From an uncultured Bacteroidota bacterium (GTDB lineage Bacteria > Bacteroidota > Bacteroidia > Bacteroidales > SZUA-534), in the NCBI GenBank assembly GCA_937900725.1, contig CALCFP010000438.1, positions 1 through 5,118 of the forward strand: a stretch of 5,118 nt of DNA, written 5' to 3'. Position numbers and translations under genes: made by a program. Numbering within the stretch: position 1 is the first letter of the stretch; the number at the start of each line of letters is the position of its first letter. The notes under the pieces are model-generated. The model did not search any database, was not told the DNA's origin, and saw only the letters and a program-made list of their open reading frames with translations. This document shows, in pieces, positions 1 through 5,118 of this stretch.

Positions 1-770
1 CAAAATGGCTCGAAAAAGTCTTGTGGGGCTACGAGTGCCAGACCGTGAAGCCTGACGAGATAGTAATTGCCGATGACGGGTCGAAAGACGACACGCGTCT
101 ATTAATAGAGAGTTTTGCTTCAAGATTGCCAATAAAGCATATTTGGCACGAAGACCGCGGATTTCAAAAATCGGAAATACTAAACAAGGCTCTTGTTGCT
201 TCAACAGCCGACTATCTGATATTCACCGACCAAGATTGCATTCCGCGTGCCGATTTTGTGGAAACGCACTGCAAATACGCAGAGCGAGGATATTTTCTTT
301 CGGGCGGATACTTCAAACTGCCAATGAACATTAGCCTGCAAATCAGCAAGGACGATATTGAAAGTCAGCGTGCCTTCTCGCTTAAATGGCTGTTTGCGCA
401 AGGCCTGAAAAAGACTTTCAAATGCACCAAACTGCTCGGCAATCCAAGATTCGCTAAATTCATGAACTCCATAACCCCTACCAAAGCAACTTGGAACGGC
501 TGTAACGCATCAGGATGGCGCGAGGACGCATTTCGCGTAAACGGCTATAACGAGGAGATGCACTATGGCGGGCAAGACCGCGAGTTTGGCGAGCGTCTGT
601 TCAATTTAGGAATCAAGTCAAAACAGATACGCTATTCGGCCATTTGCCTGCATTTGGATCACAAACGTCCTTACAAGACAAAAGAAACAATGGAAAAAAA
701 CCACGCCATCCGCAAAGACACTCGCAAAAACAAGATAATAGAAACTCCAAACGGCATCCGCAAAAAATAG
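1..770 (+). CDS. Glycosyltransferase family 2 protein, 5'-truncated by the window edge
   Basis: This enzyme transfers a sugar from a nucleotide-sugar to a glycan acceptor, probably at the cytoplasmic face of the inner membrane; donor and acceptor cannot be read from the sequence. The frame is open from nt 3 (residues KWLEKVLWGYECQT) to TAG at 768-770, giving 255 visible residues. Only the first strand of the GT-A fold (usually an ISxxxxTYN-like segment, perhaps 10-20 residues) is missing. Seen in order: IVIADDGS (nucleotide binding), HEDRGFQKSEILNKAL (a GFxKxxxLNKA-type motif of this subgroup), FTDQDCIP with a DxD-like metal site (D-Q-D), then WNGCNASGWREDAFRVNGYNE followed by GGQDREF, resembling the C-terminal galactosyltransferase-type acceptor/catalytic region (Glyco_transf_7C-like). 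The C-terminus is strongly basic, which would suit membrane association. A TTG at 21 could be called as a start, but conserved residues continue upstream of it, so the true start lies outside. The next gene, another glycosyltransferase, follows after 35 nt and is probably co-transcribed. The family call is firm; specificity is unknown. Confidence 0.9.
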   Translation, partial: KWLEKVLWGYECQTVKPDEIVIADDGSKDDTRLLIESFASRLPIKHIWHEDRGFQKSEILNKALVASTADYLIFTDQDCIPRADFVETHCKYAERGYFLSGGYFKLPMNISLQISKDDIESQRAFSLKWLFAQGLKKTFKCTKLLGNPRFAKFMNSITPTKATWNGCNASGWREDAFRVNGYNEEMHYGGQDREFGERLFNLGIKSKQIRYSAICLHLDHKRPYKTKETMEKNHAIRKDTRKNKIIETPNGIRKK

Positions 771-805
771 ACAAACTTCTATCATTTAATAGAATTCAGG
801 ATATT

Positions 806-1867
806 ATGTTCACAATTAGAATAACATCAGGAAACAGAAATCTTTTCAATTCTATGCTTCGACAAACACCAGGAGGAAAGGGTATTTCAAGGTGTGGAAA
901 GTATGAGTTCAAGTTTAATGATGACATTGAGGAACCTGATTTTTGGGTTGTGCGCAACAAGCATATCCGTAAAAGGCAGAAGGCAACCATAAACCCGGAC
1001 AACACCATACTAATGTTGTCGGAGCCCTTGTCAGTAATGAGTTACCCAAAATCGTACTGCAACCAGTTCGGAATGCTATGTTCGTGCCAAGAATGGAAAA
1101 AACACCGCAACGTACACTATATGCAGGCAGTCTTGCCATGGTTTGTAGGCATCAATCCCAAAACATGGCAGGTCACAAATCCTGACGTATGTTACGATTA
1201 TCTCAAGACACATCCATTTCCACAAAAGACAAAACTCATTTCGGTAATAACCAGTAACAAAGCCGCAACAAAAGGGCATCAGGCCAGAATTGAATTCGTC
1301 AAAAAACTCAAGCAGCATTATGGCGACCTGATTGATGTCTTCGGCAACGGTGTTAACAATTTTGACGACAAATGGGATGTGCTTGCACCTTACAAGTACC
1401 ATATTTCAATAGAAAACACATCCTCAAAATACTACTGGACTGAAAAAATATCCGATTGTTACCTTGCAGGAACATTCCCTATTTATTACGGTTGCACCAA
1501 CATTGGCGACTATTTTCCGAAGGATTCTTATAAGACAATCGATATTAACGATTTTGAAGGCGCAGTCAAAATAATAGATTCAATCATTGAGGGTGAACTG
1601 TACTCGCAACAGGCAACACAAGATGCACTTGAGCATGCAAAAAACCTTGTGCTTGAAGACTACAACATGTTCAATGTGATTGCAAAATGCTGTGATGGGC
1701 TTAATCCAAATGCGCCTAAAAGGAAGGTTACACTCAAGCCTGCCGTCACTATGTTTGATTGGCGCAATGTCTATCGCGAAGTGGTGCAGAGAAACTTCTT
1801 TAAACTGAAGAAAAAATTATTTGGCACAGGAAACATAAATCCAAATGACTGCCAAAACAGCAAATGA
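806..1867 (+). CDS. Glycosyltransferase family 10 (alpha-1,3-fucosyltransferase-type) protein
   Basis: Predicted GT10 enzyme, a family that typically moves fucose from GDP-fucose to GlcNAc/Glc residues of surface glycans. The product is 353 aa with no signal peptide or membrane span seen. The C-terminal half carries the family signature: R161 in the HQARIEFVKKL segment (candidate for the phosphate-contacting Arg), FGNG (179-182), then APYKYHISIENTSSKYYWTE with E203 and the E213-K214 pair (matching the Glu-Lys of Helicobacter FucT), followed by AGTFPIYYG and IGDYFPKDSY. The N-terminal half (for example PDFWVV, residues 44-49) would form the acceptor-side Rossmann domain and is poorly conserved. 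The C-terminus is Lys-rich (FKLKKKLFG) but lacks the heptad repeats of Helicobacter enzymes. I chose ATG 806 because the open frame back to 644 overlaps the GT2 gene and encodes low-complexity basic residues there. An AGG at 798-800 is a weak ribosome site. The gene probably shares a transcript with the upstream GT2 gene. The family call is good; fucose as donor is inferred, and some GT10 members may use other sugars. Confidence 0.88.
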   Translation: MFTIRITSGNRNLFNSMLRQTPGGKGISRCGKYEFKFNDDIEEPDFWVVRNKHIRKRQKATINPDNTILMLSEPLSVMSYPKSYCNQFGMLCSCQEWKKHRNVHYMQAVLPWFVGINPKTWQVTNPDVCYDYLKTHPFPQKTKLISVITSNKAATKGHQARIEFVKKLKQHYGDLIDVFGNGVNNFDDKWDVLAPYKYHISIENTSSKYYWTEKISDCYLAGTFPIYYGCTNIGDYFPKDSYKTIDINDFEGAVKIIDSIIEGELYSQQATQDALEHAKNLVLEDYNMFNVIAKCCDGLNPNAPKRKVTLKPAVTMFDWRNVYREVVQRNFFKLKKKLFGTGNINPNDCQNSK

Positions 1868-1892
1868 GGTTCATGTAAACCCTAAAAAACAA

Positions 1893-1922
1893 GTTGATAT
1901 ATTAAAATAAATTATACTTTTG
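1893..1922 (+). promoter_or_regulatory. Putative Bacteroidota-type promoter for the ilv leader and operon
   Basis: TACTTTTG at 1915-1922 matches the Bacteroides -7 consensus TAnnTTTG exactly. GTTG at 1893-1896 matches three of four bases of the -33 TTTG box, with an 18-nt spacer. The expected transcription start is a few bases downstream, near 1926-1929. That would leave only about 10 nt before the leader ATG at 1938 and place the whole attenuator at the 5' end of the message. The position between the GT10 stop and the leader peptide fits an operon-specific promoter. The start site is inferred. Confidence 0.68.
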
Positions 1923-1937
1923 CCAACGAATCATAAA

Positions 1938-2000
1938 ATGATGAAGAATTTAATGAACATAGTTGTTTCTGCTCGCGTGGTCGTGGTGGTCTGCGAATAA
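1938..2000 (+). CDS. Valine-rich leader peptide of the ilv operon attenuator
   Basis: A 20-codon reading frame, ATG 1938 to TAA 1998-2000, that works as a sensor rather than making a functional protein. Seven of 20 residues are Val: Val9-Val10 (GTT GTT) and a run of five, Val14-Val18 (GTG GTC GTG GTG GTC, 1977-1991), inside ARVVVVVCE. One Ile (ATA, 1959) and one Leu (TTA, 1950) occur just upstream. It begins with two tandem ATGs (1938, 1941) and is preceded by an A-rich stretch rather than a Shine-Dalgarno site, as is common in Bacteroidota. The stop codon abuts the left arm of an antiterminator (2001), and the start of ilvD is 87 nt further on. Stalling on Val codons when Val-tRNA is uncharged would favour readthrough into ilvD. 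It is comparable in role to the Enterobacterial ilv leader peptides, but no sequence homology is claimed. Translation is inferred from codon content and its position relative to the RNA structures. Confidence 0.87.
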   Translation: MMKNLMNIVVSARVVVVVCE

Positions 2001-2011
2001 GAAGGGCTATG
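1958..2011 (+). promoter_or_regulatory. Possible 1:2 (protector/pause) hairpin of the attenuator
   Basis: Segment 1958-1968, lying over leader codons Asn7 to Ser11 including Ile8-Val9-Val10, can pair with 2001-2011. CATAGTT (1958-1964) pairs with GGCTATG (2005-2011) in seven pairs, two of them G-U. After one G-G mismatch, TTT (1966-1968) pairs with GAA (2001-2003), using one G-U. This would sequester the left antiterminator arm when no ribosome covers the leader, giving the classical segment 1:2 pairing. It is a weak, wobble-rich helix, so it is less certain than the other two structures. Confidence 0.45.
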
Positions 2012-2047
2012 CAATTTAATGAGATATAAAAATATTGTAAGCCCTTC
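2001..2047 (+). promoter_or_regulatory. Antiterminator hairpin (2:3) of the ilv attenuator
   Basis: GAAGGGCT at 2001-2008 is a perfect 8-nt complement of AGCCCTTC at 2040-2047. After a bulged A2009 the helix continues for six more pairs (TGCAAT 2010-2015 with ATTGTA 2034-2039, one of them G-U). The right arm is the same segment that forms the left side of the terminator stem, so the two folds exclude each other. The left arm starts at the base right after the leader stop codon. A ribosome terminating there would cover it, while one stalled on the Val codons upstream would leave it largely free. Confidence 0.82.
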
Positions 2048-2066
2048 CATTTCGGAGGGGCTTTTT
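2039..2066 (+). terminator. Intrinsic terminator (attenuator, 3:4) upstream of ilvD
   Basis: Positions 2039-2048 (AAGCCCTTCC) pair with 2054-2063 (GGAGGGGCTT) in ten pairs with one G-U (T2045-G2057) around a five-base loop (ATTTC, 2049-2053). The 3' arm runs into a T-tract (2062-2066, then AGTTT). This is a strong Rho-independent terminator on the + strand, lying 21 nt before the ilvD start codon and inside its mRNA leader. A terminator at this place only makes sense as a conditional one, which fits the overlapping antiterminator. Confidence 0.9.
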
Positions 2067-2087
2067 AGTTTGAACAAATTTAAAATT

Positions 2088-3893
2088 ATGAAACATACAC
2101 TACGAAGCGCACAAACAACCGAAGGCCGCAGAATGGCCGGTGCGCGCGCCCTATGGGTGGCAAACGGTATGAAGCGTGAGCAAATGGGCAAGCCTATCAT
2201 TGCCATTGCAAATTCATTCACCCAATTTGTTCCAGGTCACACACACCTGCACGAAATTGGCCAGATAGTGAAAGCCGAAATCGAAAAACTTGGATGCTAC
2301 GCCGCCGAATTCAACACCATAGCCATCGACGACGGAATAGCAATGGGTCACGATGGAATGCTCTACTCTTTGCCTTCACGCGACATCATTGCCGACTCTG
2401 TTGAATATATGTGCAATGCCCATAAGGCCGATGCGCTCGTATGCATAAGCAACTGCGACAAGATAACCCCGGGAATGCTGATGGCATCAATGAGGCTGAA
2501 CATACCTACAGTCTTTGTTTCAGGCGGACCAATGGAAGCCGGAAAATGGAACGGCGAAAACGCCGACCTCATCACGGCAATGGTCAAGTCTGCCGATTCT
2601 TCAATAAGCGATGAGCAGGTTAAGGATATCGAAAACTGCGCTTGCCCAGGTTGTGGTTCTTGTTCAGGAATGTTCACTGCAAACTCAATGAACTCGCTTA
2701 CCGAAGCCATTGGATTGAGCCTTCCGGGCAACGGCACCATACTTGCAACACACGCAAACCGTATCCAACTGTTCAAGGACGCAGCTGCACTCATCGTAAA
2801 AAATGCTTACAAATATTATGAGGAAGGCGACGAAAGCGTTCTTCCGAAAAGCATTGCAACACGTCAGGCGTTCCTGAACGCAATGACACTCGACATTGCA
2901 ATGGGTGGCTCAAGCAACACAGTTCTTCACCTTTTGGCTGTTGCCTACGAGGCAGGAGTCAATTTCAAGATGCAGGATATCGACATGCTAAGCCGCAAGG
3001 TTCCGTTCCTATGCAAGTTGGCACCAAACACACAAAAATACTCTATTCAGGAATGCAACCGCGCCGGTGGCATCTTGGGAATTCTCAACGAACTAAACAA
3101 GGTTGGTCTGCTTGACACATCAGTAAAACGCGTCAATGGAGCGACGCTTGCCGAGGACTTGAAGAAGTACTACATCTGCGGAAGCACAATAGACCCAGAG
3201 GCACAACGCATATACGAAAGTGCGCCAGGCGGCAAGTTCAGCACAAAGATGGGTTCACAGTCAACAAAATGGGAATCGTTTGATACCGACCGCGCCAACG
3301 GATGCATCCGTGACGTAGAGCACGCATACTCGAAAGACGGCGGATTGGCAGTATTGTTCGGCAACATCGCCAAGGACGGCTGCATAATCAAGACTGCAGG
3401 CGTTGACGAAAGTCTGTGGCACTTCAGCGGACCGGCAAAAGTATTTGACTCGCAAGAAGATGCCTGCGATGGAATTTTGGGAGGCAAAATAAAGGCAGGC
3501 GATGTTGTGGTGATCACAAATGAAGGACCAAAAGGCGGACCAGGCATGCAGGAAATGCTTTATCCGACATCCTACATCAAGAGCATGCACCTTGGCAAGG
3601 AATGTGCGCTAATCACCGACGGACGTTTCTCGGGTGGAACATCAGGCCTGTCAATCGGCCATATTTCGCCGGAAGCCGCAGCAGGTGGCGCAATCGGCAA
3701 GATTGTTGACGGCGACATCATAGAGATAGATATTCCTACACGTTCAATAAACGTCAAACTGAGCGATGCCGAACTTGAGGCACGTCCAATGCGTCCATTG
3801 ACACGCAAGCGCGTTGTCGCAAAATCACTTAAGGCATACGCAAGCATGGTAAGTTCAGCCGACAAGGGCGCAATCAGAATAATACCTGAATAA
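2088..3893 (+). CDS. ilvD: Dihydroxyacid dehydratase
   Basis: IlvD dehydrates 2,3-dihydroxyisovalerate and 2,3-dihydroxy-3-methylvalerate to the keto acid precursors of valine/leucine and isoleucine, in the cytoplasm. The product is 601 aa, the usual length. Seen in order: RSAQTTEGRRMAGARALW (6-23), NSFTQFVPGH (42-51), DDG (81-83, Mg ligand region), NCDKITPGM (122-130; C123 cluster ligand, D124 and K125 metal site), SGGPMEAG (145-152), CPGCGSCSGMFTANSM (186-201; C192 a likely cluster ligand), MGGSSNTVLHLL (272-283), RANGCIR (402-408), EGPKGGPGMQEMLYPTS (479-495) and TDGRFSGGTSGLSIGH (510-525; S515 the likely catalytic base). It resembles E. coli IlvD closely; position 43 is Ser where [2Fe-2S] homologues have a third Cys, suggesting an oxygen-labile [4Fe-4S] enzyme. 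ATG 2088 matches the family N-terminus; the in-frame ATG at 2019 would translate the terminator and is rejected. There is no clear Shine-Dalgarno site. Expression is probably set by the attenuator upstream. Confidence 0.98.
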   Translation: MKHTLRSAQTTEGRRMAGARALWVANGMKREQMGKPIIAIANSFTQFVPGHTHLHEIGQIVKAEIEKLGCYAAEFNTIAIDDGIAMGHDGMLYSLPSRDIIADSVEYMCNAHKADALVCISNCDKITPGMLMASMRLNIPTVFVSGGPMEAGKWNGENADLITAMVKSADSSISDEQVKDIENCACPGCGSCSGMFTANSMNSLTEAIGLSLPGNGTILATHANRIQLFKDAAALIVKNAYKYYEEGDESVLPKSIATRQAFLNAMTLDIAMGGSSNTVLHLLAVAYEAGVNFKMQDIDMLSRKVPFLCKLAPNTQKYSIQECNRAGGILGILNELNKVGLLDTSVKRVNGATLAEDLKKYYICGSTIDPEAQRIYESAPGGKFSTKMGSQSTKWESFDTDRANGCIRDVEHAYSKDGGLAVLFGNIAKDGCIIKTAGVDESLWHFSGPAKVFDSQEDACDGILGGKIKAGDVVVITNEGPKGGPGMQEMLYPTSYIKSMHLGKECALITDGRFSGGTSGLSIGHISPEAAAGGAIGKIVDGDIIEIDIPTRSINVKLSDAELEARPMRPLTRKRVVAKSLKAYASMVSSADKGAIRIIPE

Positions 3894-3932
3894 TTGTTTT
3901 AACCACAAACCACATATTAAACTGAGACTCAA

Positions 3933-5118
3933 ATGGCAGATAAGATTACAGGCGCAGAGGCACTTATGCGTTCGCTCGAAAACGAAGGCGTCGAGGTAAT
4001 GTTCGGTTACCCTGGCGGTGCCATAATGCCTACATTTGATGCACTATACGACCACACAAAGAAACTTAACCACATATTGGTACGCCACGAGCAGGCTGCG
4101 GCCCACGCCGCACAAGGCTACGCCCGTGTCAGCGGCAAGGTGGGTGTCTGTCTGGTAACAAGCGGGCCTGGCGTCACCAACACCATAACAGGCATTGCCG
4201 ATGCAATGATGGACAGCACCCCCATTGTGGTGATTGCCGGACAGGTAGGAGCATCTTTTTTGGGTAGCGACGCCTTTCAGGAAGTCGACCTTGTAGGCGT
4301 GACACAGCCTATCAGCAAATGGGCATACCAGATTCGCCGTCCAGAAGATGTGGCCTGGGCTGTAAGCCGCGCATTCTACATTGCGCGTAGCGGTAGGCCA
4401 GGACCTGTTGTGCTCGACTTTGCAAAAAACGCACAAGTAGGGACCGTTGAATACGAACCGCAACACATCGACTTTATCCGTGGCTATGTTCCAGAGCCGG
4501 AAATTGACGACGAAGCCATACAGGAAGCGGCAAGGCTGATAAACGCAGCCGAACGTCCATTGGTGCTTGTCGGGCAAGGCGTGGAACTTGGAAACGCACA
4601 GCAGGAACTCCGCAACATGATTGAAAAAGCCGACATGCCCGCAGGATGCACATTGCTCGGACTTTCGACCTTGCCATCGGACCACAGGCTGAATGTAGGA
4701 ATGCTTGGCATGCACGGAAGCCTTGCATCAAACATCAAGACACAAAAATGCGATTTGCTGATAGCCGTAGGAATGCGTTTCGACGACAGAATAACAGGCA
4801 AGTTAAGCACCTACGCCACTCAGGCAAAGAAGATTCATTTCGACATTGATCCTTCTGAATTCAACAAGAACGTGAAGGTTGACGTACCGGTTCTCGGAAA
4901 CTGCAAGACAACCCTTGCCCTCATAACTGAAAGAGTAAACAAGGCAGAGCATAGGGAATGGATAGAAAGTTTCAGCCCTTATGCCCAGATGGAATACGAT
5001 AAGCTAATAAACAAGGCGATTCATCCATCCGAAGGTCCTATCCTCATGGGCGAAGTGATAAACAAGGTCACAGAGGCCACCGGCAACGAGGCAATCCTCG
5101 TGACCGACGTAGGTCAGA
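3933..5118 (+). CDS. ilvB: Acetolactate (acetohydroxyacid) synthase large subunit, 3'-truncated
   Basis: This ThDP-dependent enzyme condenses two pyruvates to 2-acetolactate, or pyruvate with 2-ketobutyrate, the first common step of branched-chain amino acid synthesis. Reading from ATG 3933, the frame stays open to the window end: 395 codons of an expected 560-570 or so. Seen: ITGAEALMRSLENEGVEVMFGYPGGAIMP (5-33, the N-terminal ThDP-binding domain), RHEQAAAHAAQGYAR (51-65) with catalytic E53, TSGPGVTN (76-83), GSDAFQEVD (111-119), SGRPGPVVLDF (153-163), the central domain from about residue 190 with GMRFDDRITG (280-289), typical of this family against other ThDP enzymes, and the start of the C-terminal domain at LVTDVGQ (389-395). 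The GDGxxx cofactor motif lies beyond the window. At 128-130 it has SKW where E. coli enzymes have KH. The gene follows ilvD after 39 nt with no terminator, so it is very likely co-transcribed; the regulatory subunit (ilvN) and ilvC may follow. Start supported by the family N-terminus. Confidence 0.96.
   Translation, partial: MADKITGAEALMRSLENEGVEVMFGYPGGAIMPTFDALYDHTKKLNHILVRHEQAAAHAAQGYARVSGKVGVCLVTSGPGVTNTITGIADAMMDSTPIVVIAGQVGASFLGSDAFQEVDLVGVTQPISKWAYQIRRPEDVAWAVSRAFYIARSGRPGPVVLDFAKNAQVGTVEYEPQHIDFIRGYVPEPEIDDEAIQEAARLINAAERPLVLVGQGVELGNAQQELRNMIEKADMPAGCTLLGLSTLPSDHRLNVGMLGMHGSLASNIKTQKCDLLIAVGMRFDDRITGKLSTYATQAKKIHFDIDPSEFNKNVKVDVPVLGNCKTTLALITERVNKAEHREWIESFSPYAQMEYDKLINKAIHPSEGPILMGEVINKVTEATGNEAILVTDVGQ

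Noticed and set aside
21..23. TTG start for the GT2 gene
   Set aside because: The frame stays open to the window edge, and upstream residues (KWLEKV) fit the family, so the gene begins outside the window.
644..805. Extended 407-aa start for the GT10 protein
   Set aside because: The first 54 codons overlap the GT2 gene in another frame and encode low-complexity basic sequence. ATG 806 gives a normal family start.
1866..1884. Small inverted repeat GGTT/AACC just after the GT10 stop as a terminator
   Set aside because: The stem is only four pairs and is followed by an A-rich, not T-rich, stretch.
1930..1942. ATCAT-AAA-ATGAT inverted repeat over the leader start codon
   Set aside because: Five mostly A-T pairs with a three-base loop is too weak and could arise by chance in this A/T-rich DNA.
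2019..2087. Upstream in-frame ATG (2019) giving a 624-aa IlvD
   Set aside because: The extra 23 codons run through the antiterminator and terminator hairpins, and the conserved IlvD N-terminus begins at ATG 2088. The longer frame is only an open-frame coincidence.
1923..2087. Riboswitch or T-box in the ilvD leader
   Set aside because: The leader is too short for a T-box, no T-box core sequence or specifier domain is seen, and the Val-rich reading frame with alternative hairpins explains the region better.
4044..4715. 223-aa open frame on the minus strand
   Set aside because: It lies wholly opposite the acetolactate synthase gene, is Cys/His-rich with no recognisable domain, and is a shadow of the real coding strand.

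Overview
The window looks like part of a Bacteroidota (Bacteroidales-type) chromosome. Three things point there. The intergenic DNA is A/T-rich and the starts lack strong Shine-Dalgarno sites. There is an exact match to the Bacteroides-type -7 promoter box TAnnTTTG. The IlvD and acetolactate synthase proteins read like typical members of those families. Genus cannot be fixed from the sequence alone. All genes lie on the + strand.

Layout: (1) Positions 1-1867 hold two surface-glycan glycosyltransferase genes: a 5'-truncated GT2-family enzyme (1-770), then, 35 nt later, a GT10 (alpha-1,3-fucosyltransferase-type) enzyme (806-1867). They look like the downstream end of a glycan (LPS/O-antigen/capsule or glycoprotein glycan) cluster. 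(2) Positions 1868-2087 are a compact regulatory region. It holds a TAnnTTTG promoter, a 20-codon valine-rich leader peptide gene (1938-2000), and RNA segments that can fold either as an antiterminator (2001-2047) or as an intrinsic terminator with a T-tract (2039-2066). (3) Positions 2088-5118 hold the start of a branched-chain amino acid operon: complete ilvD (dihydroxyacid dehydratase, 601 aa) and, 39 nt later, the first 395 codons of the acetolactate synthase large subunit gene (ilvB type), cut by the window end.

How it works together: acetolactate synthase and IlvD are the first and third common enzymes of valine/isoleucine synthesis (the second, IlvC, is not in view). The leader region reads as a translation-coupled transcription attenuator. 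When charged Val-tRNA is scarce, the ribosome stalls on leader Val codons, the antiterminator forms, and ilvD and ilvB are transcribed. When Val-tRNA is ample, the ribosome reaches the leader stop codon, covers the left antiterminator arm, and the terminator forms just before ilvD. This attenuator is the most notable item in the window. The enzymes themselves are ordinary, and I see no mobile element, CRISPR array, tRNA/rRNA or novel defence system.
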